NCBI GenBank assembly: GCA_022496185.1
Contig: WTXG01000139.1
Location: forward strand, 32,544 to 96,543
Reading direction: 5' to 3'
DNA: 64,000 nt
Source: Multifurca ochricompacta
Taxonomy: Eukaryota > Basidiomycota > Agaricomycetes > Russulales > Russulaceae
Below the pieces are notes generated by a model. It did not search any database. It was not told where the DNA came from and worked only from the letters and a program-made list of their open reading frames with translations. Both the position numbers and the translations under genes were made by a program. Below, in pieces: positions 34,120 to 45,282 of the stretch; positions within the stretch are counted from its first letter, which is position 1, and every line of letters begins with the position of its first letter.

Positions 34120-37100
34120 ATGACAGATCAGCCCGCCCAAGGACCAGAAGGTCAACAGCTTGATGCATCGAAAATCCCCAAACCTATTCAGCCATGTTCC
34201 CACATAAACCAAGGTAAGTAGTTCATTCAAGTGTAATTTGAGTGCGGCTATGAAATACTTACTCATCCTTCCAGGTCAACGTTCTCGCCCGGTCCGAACC
34301 ACTGCAGGTACACAATTAGCCGCAGCTATTGCTGTGGAGAAGCTTGATGAATTTGGGAATCTTGTCCCATTGTCCCACCGGCACCTTGCACACACCCCCA
34401 AACACAAGACCCCTGTAAAGCGCAAGCAAGCTGTCATGAATGATGTCAATAGTGATGTAGATGATGCTGACTTTAGTGCTTCTTCTGCTGAGGATGGATC
34501 AGATGATCCTAGCAATGCCATGGAAATAAGTAATGAAGAGGTATGAAATATCTTAATGTGATTCCATGGTCAGGCGAATTAACAATTTGTAGCTAGCTGA
34601 TATGTTACCCTCAAAAACCATACCAGAGGTCAGCAACAAAAAGGGCCACGCGCGCATCCTAAAATCAAAGATAAAGACAAACCCAACTCCTGCACCCCCA
34701 AGGAAGAAGGCTAGGACTTGTTCTGTTGAGGTCAAGGAGATTGAAGATGAAGATACCCCCCACCGGACTGCAGAAACGCATACAAGCATCCTTCCAACAA
34801 GCTCATTCGGAAACGCTCACCCCAAAAAGGCAAGTTTTGCCTTGTGTTTCTCACATCTTTGTCTCATTATGGGTTTTTATAGAAGGCTGGAAATATAAGG
34901 AATCCAATATATTTATTCTACGAAGTCGTCACCAATGGGCCACGCAGTACCCCAGGAGAAGATGGCGATATACATTATCGTTGCCTTCATGGCGCTCATA
35001 AGGTTTGTACTATCAAGAAGACAATGAAATCTAATCTAAACGGTGCGTTATCTTATCATTTTTTTGTTTATCATTCCTGATGGATGATGCTTCCCTTAGT
35101 ACTCATAAATAATCTCCGCGTCCATGTTAAGCTGATGTATCAACTCTATTACATCCTTAAGAATCGTGATGAGCCCCCAACACCTGATGAGATTGCTATC
35201 GCATCTGGACTAAAGAAACTCGATGGACGCACTGAAGCTGAATACATAAAGAAGCTTGGGCAATCATCTGAAAACATCAAGAAAGCCTTTGAAGACCAGA
35301 AAGCCCGCGCCACTGTAAGTAATGTTAGCTTCTCAAACATCTGGATGTCACGAAGCAATGATCAGGTTCCATGGGATCAAGAAACATTTGAATGGCTCCT
35401 CACTGAGTGGATCGTTGCCTGCGACCAGCCGTTTGATGAGGTTGAGAAACCTGAATTCATCAAGATGATGGATTTTACACACCACAATGGTGGTCCATTG
35501 GATATTCCAAAACGTGATGGGATCAAGCGGCGTGTTGTGAAGATGGGTGAGGAAACAATCGAAGGCATTCGCAAAATGTTCTCAGTAAGCATAATCTTAT
35601 TTTCTTCATATCACATATTTATCCATATGAGCAGAATCTCGAGGGGAAGGTGTGCTTGTCACTGGATGCATGGACATCTAGCAATCAGTATGCGTTTTTG
35701 GCGATTGTTGCACACTATGTGACCAATGATGGGCAACTTGGTTCGTGCTCTTCCCTTCATTCAACCGGCATAATCTTATTATCCCCTTCCAGAGGAGTTG
35801 CTGATTGACTTCCAAGAACTTACTGGGGAGCATTCAGGAGAGAATATGGCAGAGGCGGTTTGGGCTACACTAGAGTTATACGGTCTCATTGGAAAGGTGA
35901 GTTTCCCATCCTCAGCCTAGAAATGTGTTTCTAATCCATTTCAGATTATTGCCCTTGTAATGGATAATGCTAGCAACAACAACACCCTAGTTAAATCACT
36001 GGAATGGCGATGCCAACAACAAGGGATACCATTCTCGGCGCAAGATGCACAGTTGCGTTGCATGCCTCATACAATTCATTTGGCTGCTATCAAGGTATTA
36101 CATAAAATTATATTTATTTCTGTCATCACATCTAATCTTTAAATATCAGCTTCTCGAAGGCGTAGGGGCGATCTCAAAGGCTGAAGGGAAAAAAGCCACC
36201 ATGCATAGCGGCAACTACCAAGACAATGTTACGATCCCTCTCTCGTGTGAACACGACAATGACGCAGCGGGTGATGGCAAGGACGATGAGAATGTCATAG
36301 ACATACCAGACACAGATTCTGATACAGCTGACGTCGATGCGGCTGACAGCGTACTGCCTGCTATTGAAAGGGTAAGCAATGGGTCCATTCTTCACCAATT
36401 AAACTGAAACATTCTGGTCAGCTTCGGAAAATCATCAAGGCCGTCCGTTCAAGCCCCCAACGTCGTCAATCTTGGGCTCGTGAGATTCAATTTGTGCAAC
36501 TTGAAGGAGGCAGGATGTTAGATGACTGCAGTACACCACTTGTACTCATTCTCGATGTGAGAACCTGATGGTCGTCAACGCATCAAATGCTTCGTGAGTT
36601 ATCATGGTTACTTGTATGAGGTTTCTTACTGGCATGTTATAGGGCGCGCCCTTGATTATCGCAAAACGATCGACTCCTATGTATCTCGAAACAAGGATCT
36701 CCATGCCCTCGAACTCAGTAACACTGACTGGGAATCTATTGCTCTTGTGACATCCTGGCTGAAATCATTTCGAGCTGCTACTACTGAGATGTCTGCCACA
36801 AAAATACCAATGCTTTCAATGACCCATGCCATATTTCAAGGCTTACAAGATGATATCAGGAATACTCTTCACAACCTTCCTGACTCAGTGTCACCTCGAA
36901 TCAAACTTGGTCTCACAGACGCACACCGGAAACTTAGTGACTATTACTACCGGTATGACGCGTCTCCCTTCTACACTTGGGCTGCATGTGCGTCAATGAT
37001 TATTTTAAATTGGTCACTCACTAACTGTATACCCCACTAGTGCTTGATCCACGAATCTCATATGAGGGCATGAAGGTGGATTATGATGACGATCCGGCGC

Positions 37101-37644
37101 TCTCTGATCATCTTGAACATTCCAAGTCAAGCCTCTTCAATTACTTCAACAGAAATTATGCGAAGGCAGATGATCGTACATTGTCTTCAGCATCATCTTT
37201 GCCTGTCACATCGTGGCCTATTTTGGGATCACCTCAGAAATCCTTTGCTGCTTGGTATCGCAGAAAAGAGAAGAGCTCTATCAATGAACTCAAAGAATAT
37301 TTCAAACTCCCTGCTGAAGATTTCGATACTTGTAATCCAATTCATTGGTGGATGGGTCGACGCACACAGTTCCCAAACCTCTTTCGTTTGGCTCGTGACA
37401 TTCTATGCATTCCTGGTAAGTAAATTTAATTTAATGACAGTCATCTTCTTATTAATGGACCGAACCTGACATAGGCTCTGCTGTTGCCGTTGAGAGAATA
37501 TTCTCTGGTGGACGTGACACGATCTCCCTCCGTCACGCCAGTCTCAATGCGAATACCATTCGCACTCTGATGCTTGTCAAGAAGCGGTTGCATCTTGCAC
37601 GCATGCAAGCTGATATTGCACTGGGCCGTTCAGCTGTCAATTAA
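34120..37644 (+). CDS. hAT transposase (element B), multi-exon, one in-frame TGA
   Basis: The ATG at 34120 starts a polar N-terminus, followed by Lys/Pro-rich exons with KRKQAV and PPRKKAR nuclear-localisation-like clusters. Next come a BED-like finger region (YLFYEVVTNGP to HYRCLHGAHKV, about 34905-35005), a long helical domain (35100-35590), the core with VMDNASNNNTL at about 35955 and a disordered acidic insert. After LVLILDVRT comes a TGA (36566-36568), where hAT proteins have Arg followed by WSSTHQML. The C-terminal dimerisation region follows: HWWMGRRTQFPNLFRLARD, IPGSAVAVERIFSGGRDTIS and LHLARMQADIAL. The stop is at 37642-37644. About ten introns are needed. Apart from the TGA it looks complete. 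Confidence 0.8.
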
Positions 37645-37664
37645 CCTAGATACGATGCTTTTTT

Positions 37665-38000
37665 ATGCCTTAATGTAATTGTGATCGCATTTAGATAACA
37701 TAATTGATGAAATCAAAACACGTCTCACATTTAATTAGATACTGAGTATATACATCTCAGATCGATCATGTGATCAAATCACATTCATTAACAAGCGAGA
37801 CGTTTACTTTAATTTAGTAGCAATACTATAGTACATCTAAATTGTATATAAAGCCACTAAATCTGCTATAGATAGAGCAGTTGCTATCGCATTATCGCGA
37901 GAATCTAAGTCTCTAAGCTAACAAGGTGAAATAGATAGTAGTATCACAGTATCTAAAATATAAGCCTGCGCCATGCCTGTTTCTACACTACAGCATAAAC
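37665..38000. repeat. Dispersed repeat, possibly a solo LTR (inverse copy at 12878-13195)
   Basis: The block is absent from the corresponding place of the short derivative (near 19150-19470), so it is an insertion in or loss from this family. It starts near TGTGATCGC and ends near CTACACTACA, which would be LTR-like TG...CA ends. No target duplication was identified. Confidence 0.45.
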
Positions 38001-38219
38001 TACATAAAAGGGGCTGTAGAATAGCCCTGATAAATCGTCCTGTTTGAGAAACATCCCCGTCCGTCGCTTCATTGCTCTAAAACTCTTGCTCGCGCTACCC
38101 GCTCAACTCTATATTCTCTCTAGAATACTCCCAAGAATACACCTATTAATTGCTTTATCACTCTAAGCTTCTTGTTCATGCTGCCTTGCTCAACTTTATT
38201 TTCTCTAGTACTACCGTCT

Positions 38220-38622
38220 TGTCAGAAATGGATCAATATGGCCAGGTCGGATCAATCGCTAAGTGTGTGGTACTAACAAGCGAGTTGTGTGTTGTGCAGT
38301 AGCACGCGGACTGCATTTCACCTTCCTGTGAATAGTTTGATACCTTACTTGATTAGACACAATCCTTCTTTATCTTGGTTACTATAAGCACACTCGTTTA
38401 CAGTATTTAAAGGATGCTTTTACTGTACAGTTCACTTCAGTTCTGACCAACACAACTGAAGTGAGTATTTTGTTATCTTATCTTTACCTATGTAGCTAAT
38501 GCGTACTAGTTATAACTACCATTCTAGGTAAAGACTAATATTATCAGTTCTGACCAACACAACTGAATTATAACTACCATTCTAGGTAGTTTGGATTATC
38601 TAACCTCAGGCTGCGTTCTTTA
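38220..38622 (+). repeat. 5' LTR of the copia element
   Basis: The LTR begins TGTCAGAAATGG and ends GCGTTCTTTA. It contains TATTTAAAGG (about 38402-38411), a possible TATA-like core, and two copies of a TTCTGACCAACACAACTGAA block. The end TA instead of CA is shared by both LTRs. Confidence 0.92.
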
Positions 38623-38636
38623 GGTTATGGGCCCTG
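38623..38636 (+). promoter_or_regulatory. Copia primer-binding site, matching the tRNA-iMet anticodon arm
   Basis: GGTTATGGGCCCTG directly follows the 5' LTR. Its complement, CAGGGCCCATAACC, resembles the anticodon stem-loop of eukaryotic initiator tRNA (typically AGGGCTCATAACCC), including the CAU anticodon. One mismatch would be a G-U pair. Some copia elements prime from a cleaved half of initiator tRNA in this way. Confidence 0.65.
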
Positions 38637-38986
38637 GCCGTAACTGAATTAATCCAGAAGAAGATTGAATTTCATACACAAGCTTCCTTACTCAGTAATT
38701 CACGCATTTTTGCATCTCCCGATAAGGCAAGCCTCTGTTCTTTTGTAGTCCTATTCCCTGGTCCCTGGAACCAGTGGATCGGTGTAGACTGGGCCCCTCA
38801 CCGGGCTTCGCGCGAGCCATGCGATGGAGCGTGGCGACGCTGAAGCACGTGTGAGCAATCCCTAATCGGGACTGGACCCTTTGCGGTTCAGAGCGAACAG
38901 TTGGATACATCGGGACTTGATCGGTCTTCACGATCTGGGTCTGACAGCTCCTCTACCCAGATTGGAAATCGTCGCTTACACGCACC

Positions 38987-41900
38987 ATGGCACCTGCGTT
39001 CACTTTCCCACCTTCTGCTGCAATCGAGATCCTAGATGGATCGAACTGGCCAGTTTGGTCAGCGCGTATGATGGCTCTGTTCCGTTTGAATGGCGTCCGG
39101 AACCACCTGCTTGAAGACAAGCCTGCTAGCCCTCCTGCTGACTGGGAGGCTACTGAAGGGGTTCTCTTAGCAATCCTTGAGCTCTATGCTCAGAAGGATG
39201 TCTGGACAGCCGTGGCAGACGATACTAAGTTTGTCACATGTAAAGCAAAATGGGACGAGCTCAAACGCGTCTATGGGGGAGTCGGATCTATGTCCACATT
39301 CAATACTTGGTCTGCCCTCACCGGCACCGCGCTGGACGAGTCCTCCCCCATGCTCCCGCAATTGCAGAAACTCAATGATGCCCATGTCACACTGAAAAAC
39401 AACGAGATGGAGATTTCAGATCTCCAATTTAGTTTCATCCTGATCAAAGCACTTCCCGAATCGTACTCCGCCGTCGCATCCACCATACTAGCATCCGGAT
39501 CGCCAAAGGATCTTACCCCTCAGACTATCCAAGAGCGGATTCTGAATGAGGAAGGTCGTCGATCTGGTGGTTCCGCCTCACTCAACAAAGCCGCGCCCAT
39601 CAAACAAAAGCATGACAAGAAGAATACCAAATGTTTCTATTGTCAGAAGAAAGGGCACAAGGCAGTAGAGTGCTGGAAGAAGAAAAAGGATCTGGAGGAG
39701 AAGAAGGGATCGGAGACCGCACAGGCCAGTAACAAGGCCGTTAACACGCACTTAGCAGTTCAGACAGCATCTATCGTAGAGATAGGCGATGACAATGACG
39801 ATCTCTGCGTTTCCCTTTACTCAGCTGTGCGATCACGTTGGATGATGGATTCCGGCGCAACGCATCATATCACCCCAAATCGGTCTGACTTTATTCAGTA
39901 TACTCCGGCGGCTGGCATTGTACGCCTGGGAGATAACTCGAATGTGCGACAAATTGGGGTTGGGACTGTGGTATTCAAGACCACTGCAGGTAGTAGAGGC
40001 TCTGAGATCACCCTAAGCAACGTGCTGCACATACCAGATGTTACAACGCGTTTCATTTCTACGCGTGCACTTGCTCAGAAGGGGGCTCAGATCTCTTTTA
40101 CAGATAAGATTTTCACGATCTCAGTCCGAGACCGGACAGTAGCGCAGGGTTACCTGGAGGACAACCTATACTGGCTGGATGCCTCCATGGCTGGACTCAA
40201 TGCGCACGCTCAAACGTCGCAACCTATCGACATCTGGCATCGCCGCATGGGGCATATGTCATACAACGCCCTCAAGCGGTATCATGAATCCGTCAAGGGG
40301 ATATCATTGGATGCTCCGATCGATCAACATCAGTCGCCATGCCCCGGGTGCGAGCTTGGGAAACACATGCGACTCCCCTTCAAGTCCTCTCACAAGTGAT
40401 CGGACCGGCGGCTACAGATTGTTCACAGCGATCTGGCCGGGCCGATGCAGGTTCAGTCTATTCAAGGCGCGCTCTACATTGCAACATTTATCGATGACTA
40501 CTCTAGACATGGTGTGGTCTACTTCCTCAGATCCAAAGATCAGTGTGCAACAGCATTTCGGAAATTCCTAGCTTGGGCTGAGACTCAATCATCGGAAAAA
40601 ATGCTAGCCTTGCACTCAGATCGCGGGGGGGAGTACATGTCAAGCGCGCTTAGAGCTGTACTGGACGAACGGGGGATCGAGCATAAGTTGACGATGCCGG
40701 GATCGCCACAACAAAACGGCATAGCCGAGAGATGGAACAGGACCATCATGGACAAGGCGCGCTCTATGTTACACAGCGCTGGCCTGTCCCTTGGCTTCTG
40801 GGAGTTGGCAGTGGATACTGCCGTTCACACTTACAACAGAACTCCCACCCGAACTATAGGTTGGCGCACGCCTCACGAGCTCTGGAGTGCTGGTCACACT
40901 CCAGACGTCTCTTATTTCCGCGTCTTTGGATGCAAGGCATATGTTCATGTGCCTGAGAACAAGCGTAGAAAGCTCGATCCGAGATCAATCGAGATGACGC
41001 TTGTTGGGTATGAGCCGGGTTCTAAGGGTTACCGGCTATGGAACAAGAGTACCCGAGCAGTCGTCCTGTCGCGCGACGTGACATTCGACGAACGCTCCTT
41101 TCCTTTTCAGGACAATGGTGAGCTGTCCATTCGTTCTGATCAACCTAAGGCCCTGGAGGGGCCACTGGCCGTTACATTCCCTATGGCTGTCCCTACGCAA
41201 CCTCAAGGGGAGGTCGATCCGCCAAGGACGCCATCCCCTGTTGCCACACAGCAAACCCCAAGTTCTGGTAATACAGTCTGGGCTACCCCACCTTCACGCC
41301 CCACAATGCAAGAGCCTCCGCCCCGCGCGCCGCACAACCGGTTTCTCCGGACTCAGTGGACCGTTGTCCCCACTTTGGAGGACGTGCCCCCTCGGAGACT
41401 GCGAGAGAATCCTCACAGGAATCCACATTACTTTGGCGATGATAATGCTGAGTTAGGTGAGGATGGGTGACTTGGGCATCGTGCTTTGCTTGCGGCGGCT
41501 GCATATAGTGATCCGCTCACATATCGGGAGGCGATGAAGTCAGACTATGCTAGCGACTGGCAGGACGCGTGCCAATATGAAATGGATGCACTAGCCAAGA
41601 ATGGAACTTGGACACTGGTGGACTTACCGGCCGATCGGAAGGCTGTGAAGTCCAAGTGGGTTTTCAAGCGCAAAGCCGATGGACGCTTTCGCGCACACTT
41701 AGTTGCTAAGGGATTCACGCAAATTCAAGGTATTGATTATGATGAAACATTTTCTCCAGTAGCCCGGTTTGAGTCTTTGAGACTGCTGCTAGCGTTGGCC
41801 GCACTAGAGGATTGGGAGATCCATCAAATGGACGTCAAGTCGGCATTCCTGAACGGACTACTGGATGAGGAAATTTATATGGAGCAACTGGAGGGTTTCA

Positions 41901-43048
41901 TCACATCGGGCCAGACGAATAAGGTATGCCTACTGAAAAAGGCAATTTACGGACTCAAACAAGCCTCACGCGCATGGAACTTGCAATTCCATGGAGTTCT
42001 ATTGGAACTTGGCTTCATGCGCACATTTTCTGATGCCGGGGTATACGTGCGTCGTCGTCAAGACAGGGAGGGTACAGCAATCATAATCCTCTATGTCGAC
42101 GACATCACTATCTTAGGCGATACTCTCAAGGAGGTTAACCGGATCAAGGGGATCTTATCTAAGCGCTATGAAATGACAGATCTAGGTGAGATCGACTCAT
42201 ATCTTGGAGTCCAGATCACACGCGACAGATCTATCAAGCGTCTGGAAATTGATCAATCACGGTACATTGGAGAGATCGTTGCACGCTTTGGGATGGCGGA
42301 TGCGAACCCCGCGCGCACACCACTCCCTGCTGGGGCAGATGTCCATCTGGTAAAGCACACTGAACAGGCTACTCAAACAGAAATCACTTATTATCAACAA
42401 ATTATTGGGAGCCTTCTGTACGTGCAAATTGGGACTCGCCCTGACATTTCTTTCGCTGTAGCACGTCTTGCGCAGTATGCAGCAAATCCTTCGCCGCAAC
42501 ACTTACGACTTGCCAAATATGTGCTGGCTTATCTAAGGAGTACAGCCAACCTTAGGCTTCGTTACGATGGAGCGCACGGAGAGGGACTTGTCGGCTACTC
42601 AGACTCCAGTCTTGGGGACCACGCCAATGATCATCATTCCACCTCGGGCTACGTCTTCTTACTCGCTGACTCATCCATCTCTTGGACCTCGCGTAAGCAG
42701 AAGACTGTCGCCCAAAGCACCACTCACGCAGAGTACATGGCACTTGCCGAAGCGGCAAATCAAGCCACTTGGTACCAGAGTTTCCTCTCGGAACTTGGCT
42801 ACAATGTTACAGATCCAATTCCCTTACATGGCGATAACAAAGGGGCAGTGGACTTGGCTCTTAACCCCGTGACCGGGCGAAGATCCAAACATATTGCTAT
42901 CAAATTCCACGCCATTCGCGAATACGTCGAACAGGGACACATCGATCTAATCAGGACACCCACTGGAGAAATGCTAGCTGATGGATTCACAAAACCACAT
43001 GCGCATACGCAACTCCAAGACTTCGTCACTGGACTAGGGCTTATCTAA
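38987..43048 (+). pseudogene. Copia gag-pol polyprotein with two in-frame TGA codons
   Basis: One frame of about 1350 codons runs from ATG 38987 to the stop at 43048, interrupted by TGA at 40397-40399 and 41468-41470. Domains in order are a gag capsid-like region (LDGSNWPVWSARM), a CCHC knuckle (CFYCQKKGHKAVEC) and protease (WMMDSGATHHI). GAG-pre-integrase and integrase follow (WHRRMGHMS...CPGCELGK; VHSDLAGP; LHSDRGGEY; GSPQQNGIAERWNRT). RT (VDVKSAFLNG-like MDVKSAFLNG, LYVDDITIL), RNase H (HAEYMALAEA, HIAIKFHAIRE) and an end typical of copia (MLADGFTKP) complete it. The stops fall between domains at places where Arg codons are plausible. Everything else is open, so the damage is recent. Confidence 0.92.
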
Positions 43049-43075
43049 TCCAGGATTGTCTCAATCACGGGGGGA

Positions 43076-43478
43076 TGTCGGAAATGGATCAATATGGCCA
43101 GGTCGGATCAATCGCTAAGTGTGTGGTACTAACAAGCGAGTTGTGTGTTGTGCAGTAGCACGCGGACTGCATTTCACCTTCCTGTGAATAGTTTGATACC
43201 TTACTTGATTAGACACAATCCTTCTTTATCTTGGTTACTATAAGCACACTCGTTTACAGTATTTAAAGGACGCTTTTACTGTACAGTTCACTTCAGTTCT
43301 GACCAACACAACTGAAGTGAGTATTTTGTTATCTTATCTTTACCTATGTAGCTAACATGTACTAGTTATAACTACCATTCTAGGTAAAGACTAATATTAT
43401 CAGTTCTGACCAACACAACTGAATTATAACTACCATTCTAGGTAGTTTGGATTATCTAACCTCAGGCTGCGTTCTTTA
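43076..43478 (+). repeat. 3' LTR of the copia element
   Basis: This LTR is the same length as the 5' LTR. Visible differences are TGTCGG for TGTCAG at the start, GGACGC for GGATGC, and GCTAACATG for GCTAATGCG. Confidence 0.92.
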
Positions 43479-43587
43479 CGTCTACTACCGTATACCGTAA
43501 ACGGCCATACCCGTACCTGTACCGTACCCGTCAGCGATCCAGTGAGTACAAAAAACAGACGGTGGACGGGTCAGCCGTACCCGTCTT

Positions 43588-44492
43588 TGTAACGGGTGAA
43601 GCTCCGTGTACACTTAGAAACAGGAAGGGCAAAGAGAAATGACCTAAGTCGTTGGGCGTACCGCGGAGGCAAACGTCACGCGTTAAGTAATGACCAGGAA
43701 CTGTGTCACCCACTGTGGTTTGGCAACCACGATGACGGCATTCTGAAACTGGAAGAAACTGCAGCCCCAAGAGGACAAGATCCAAAGGATCGAGTCACAC
43801 AGGGAGGCAGGATGCCATTAGCACTATGTATCAAACTCGTGTAGACAGTTACTCACCTGCAGCCCCAAGAGGACAAGATGGGGGCTACAGGCTGTTACAG
43901 AGGGTCTTATATACATTTCTCAGTGTAATGAGGTAAGCGGTAAGTGTAAGCAAGAATCAGCAAGTATCAGTCAGCTGTATTGCTGACTGAGCCTTATCTT
44001 TGTGATTTGTAAGCTGCTTTACTCTGCTGACTGATCATGCTCCACAATGTGATGTCATAATGACGTCATTGTGGAGTAGATAACTGATATGTAGTCTAGC
44101 CCTTAGGTCTGGAACACGTCTATCTACTGATACATGTGATTCTGTGCTAAAATTGGCCATGGCCCAACCTGGGCCCTTATCTAGAGCTCCACTTACCTAG
44201 AACCTTCTAGGCTGGGCTCCTCTTATCTTGATAACGGCTCCACTTGGTCTAGAACCATCTAGACTGTGGAGCCATGCCTATTGTGGTAAACACAATAGAG
44301 AGTCGACTTGCTATTGTTGAGTGGCTCTTGTGCTGACTAAGCAGCATGTGACTATTACATGTGACTCGGTCACATGATCCATGTCACAACTACATTCCCA
44401 TGATCACGTGTTGAGACTGCTGGGTAATCTTCCCACAGTCATGTGATCTTCAAGGGAGAAAATAAAAGGAAAAATAAAATAGAGCTGTGACA
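43588..44492. mobile_element. Solo LTR or short LTR-ended element, 905 bp
   Basis: The target duplication gtctt lies at 43583-43587 and 44493-44497. Ends are TGTAACGGGT...GAGCTGTGACA (TGT.AC and GT.ACA, inverted). Comparison with the right end of the short element-B derivative (about 21990-22010) shows that the block is an insertion. No coding sequence is seen. An identical 20-bp stretch (GCAGCCCCAAGAGGACAAGA) occurs twice, at about 43760 and 43859. Confidence 0.75.
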
Positions 44493-44770
44493 GTCTTATT
44501 ACTGTCAAATGGACGGCCGTCACCGTAAAACGGACGGTGCGCAGCCCTAGACCTGATATCACTACAAGAAGCATTCAAAGTCTTTTTTGGACTGTACAAC
44601 TTCTTCGTTAATGGAAGACCAGGACGGTAAACTTTCACCTATGTTAATTAACTGGTTGAAAGATGCTAAGAAAGAGGTCTCTCGGCAACATTTTGAGTCT
44701 TACTCTAGGATAGTTCCGAAATTTCAAAGCGGCAGGCAACTTGCAAAGTACAACAAGCCTAAAGGAAAAC

Positions 44771-45282
44771 TAAAATTAATAATAAATAGAATGTTGTCTT
44801 TTTTTTCTGATGAGTGCGTGTGTATGTCTGGTGGTGGTGGGTCGAATAACTTGAAGGGGAGAAGGAAATAGGAAATAAGTAGAAGATGACGGGTCCTTTC
44901 TTCCCACAGCTCAGTGGGCACTTGGGGTCTCGGCAGGGCAGGGCACAATGTTTTATTAATTTATATATTATATATTGGGCACCAAACAACATCCTGGCCA
45001 GGTCAAAGCCCTGCACTCGCCCACAAATAAATCAGCTCCTTGGGGACCAACGCGGGGTAGAGAAAAAAAATAAAATCATGCCGATACCCTACAGTTGAAG
45101 AGAAAAAAAAAAGGCCAAAAAAATAAGATGAAATAAACGACAAAAACAAAAAACAAAAAAAAAATACGCCGGGACGCCAAGGGAATAGCAAAAAAAAGTC
45201 ATTTCGTTGTCGTTGGGAGAGCATTGGGGGCGGTGACGAATATTAACCATCTGTGTTAACCCAGAATATTTTTTATTTTATT
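44771..45282. other. Non-coding, A-rich
   Basis: No gene is recognised. The stretch from about 45060 to 45200 is A-rich with several poly-A runs. It lies between the end of the split host gene and the 3' end of the inverted poly-Q gene copy, and might be that copy's flank. Confidence 0.45.

Larger units (their letters stand above)
38220..43478 (+). mobile_element. Ty1/copia LTR retrotransposon, 5.26 kb
   Basis: The target duplication cgtct lies at 38215-38219 and 43479-43483. The two LTRs (38220-38622, 43076-43478) are 403 bases each and differ at only a few positions, so the insertion is young. The order gag, protease, integrase, RT, RNase H identifies copia. A primer-binding site follows the 5' LTR and a purine tract (ACGGGGGGA, 43067-43075) precedes the 3' LTR. 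It lies inside hAT element B. Confidence 0.95.
33408..44549. mobile_element. hAT transposon B, 11.1 kb composite with nested retroelements
   Basis: The target duplication gacctgat lies at 33400-33407 and 44550-44557. Terminal inverted repeats TAGGGCTGCGCAC / GTGCGCAGCCCTA are perfect over 13 bases. Subterminal regions are packed with CCGTACC/GGTACGG and ACGGCCGT words on both sides. A plus-strand transposase gene occupies 34120-37644. A copia element (38220-43478) and a solo LTR (43588-44492) are nested in the right part. Without them the element would be about 5 kb. Confidence 0.92.
25650..44770 (+). pseudogene. Host gene (kinase-associated type) split by gypsy and hAT elements
   Basis: The host pieces are 25650-26184, 33375-33407 and 44558-44770. 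The first piece reads DENKQASSLQFLLDEYKRLF, then after a frameshift FHLRVRDFLRVVEVTSDPK and MLLQASSLARLGNKLRED. The style resembles the N-terminal region of agaricomycete kinase-like proteins, a weak call. A putative very short intron (gtgac...ttcag, with CTAAC) follows LLLKK, and the gypsy element is inserted in it. The reading YTRELFDLIS is then cut by the hAT insertion and resumes as LQEAFKVFFGLYNFFVNG at 44558. After that the frame changes again. Frameshifts make it a pseudogene. Confidence 0.6.

Noticed and set aside
15829..41470. Idea that TGA is read as an amino acid in this genome
   Set aside because: Genes that look intact (S28 peptidase, CBM48 protein, poly-Q protein) do not need TGA to be read through, and TGA is used as a terminator elsewhere (for example the stop of the short cysteine-rich frame). 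C-to-T decay at CGA explains the element stops.
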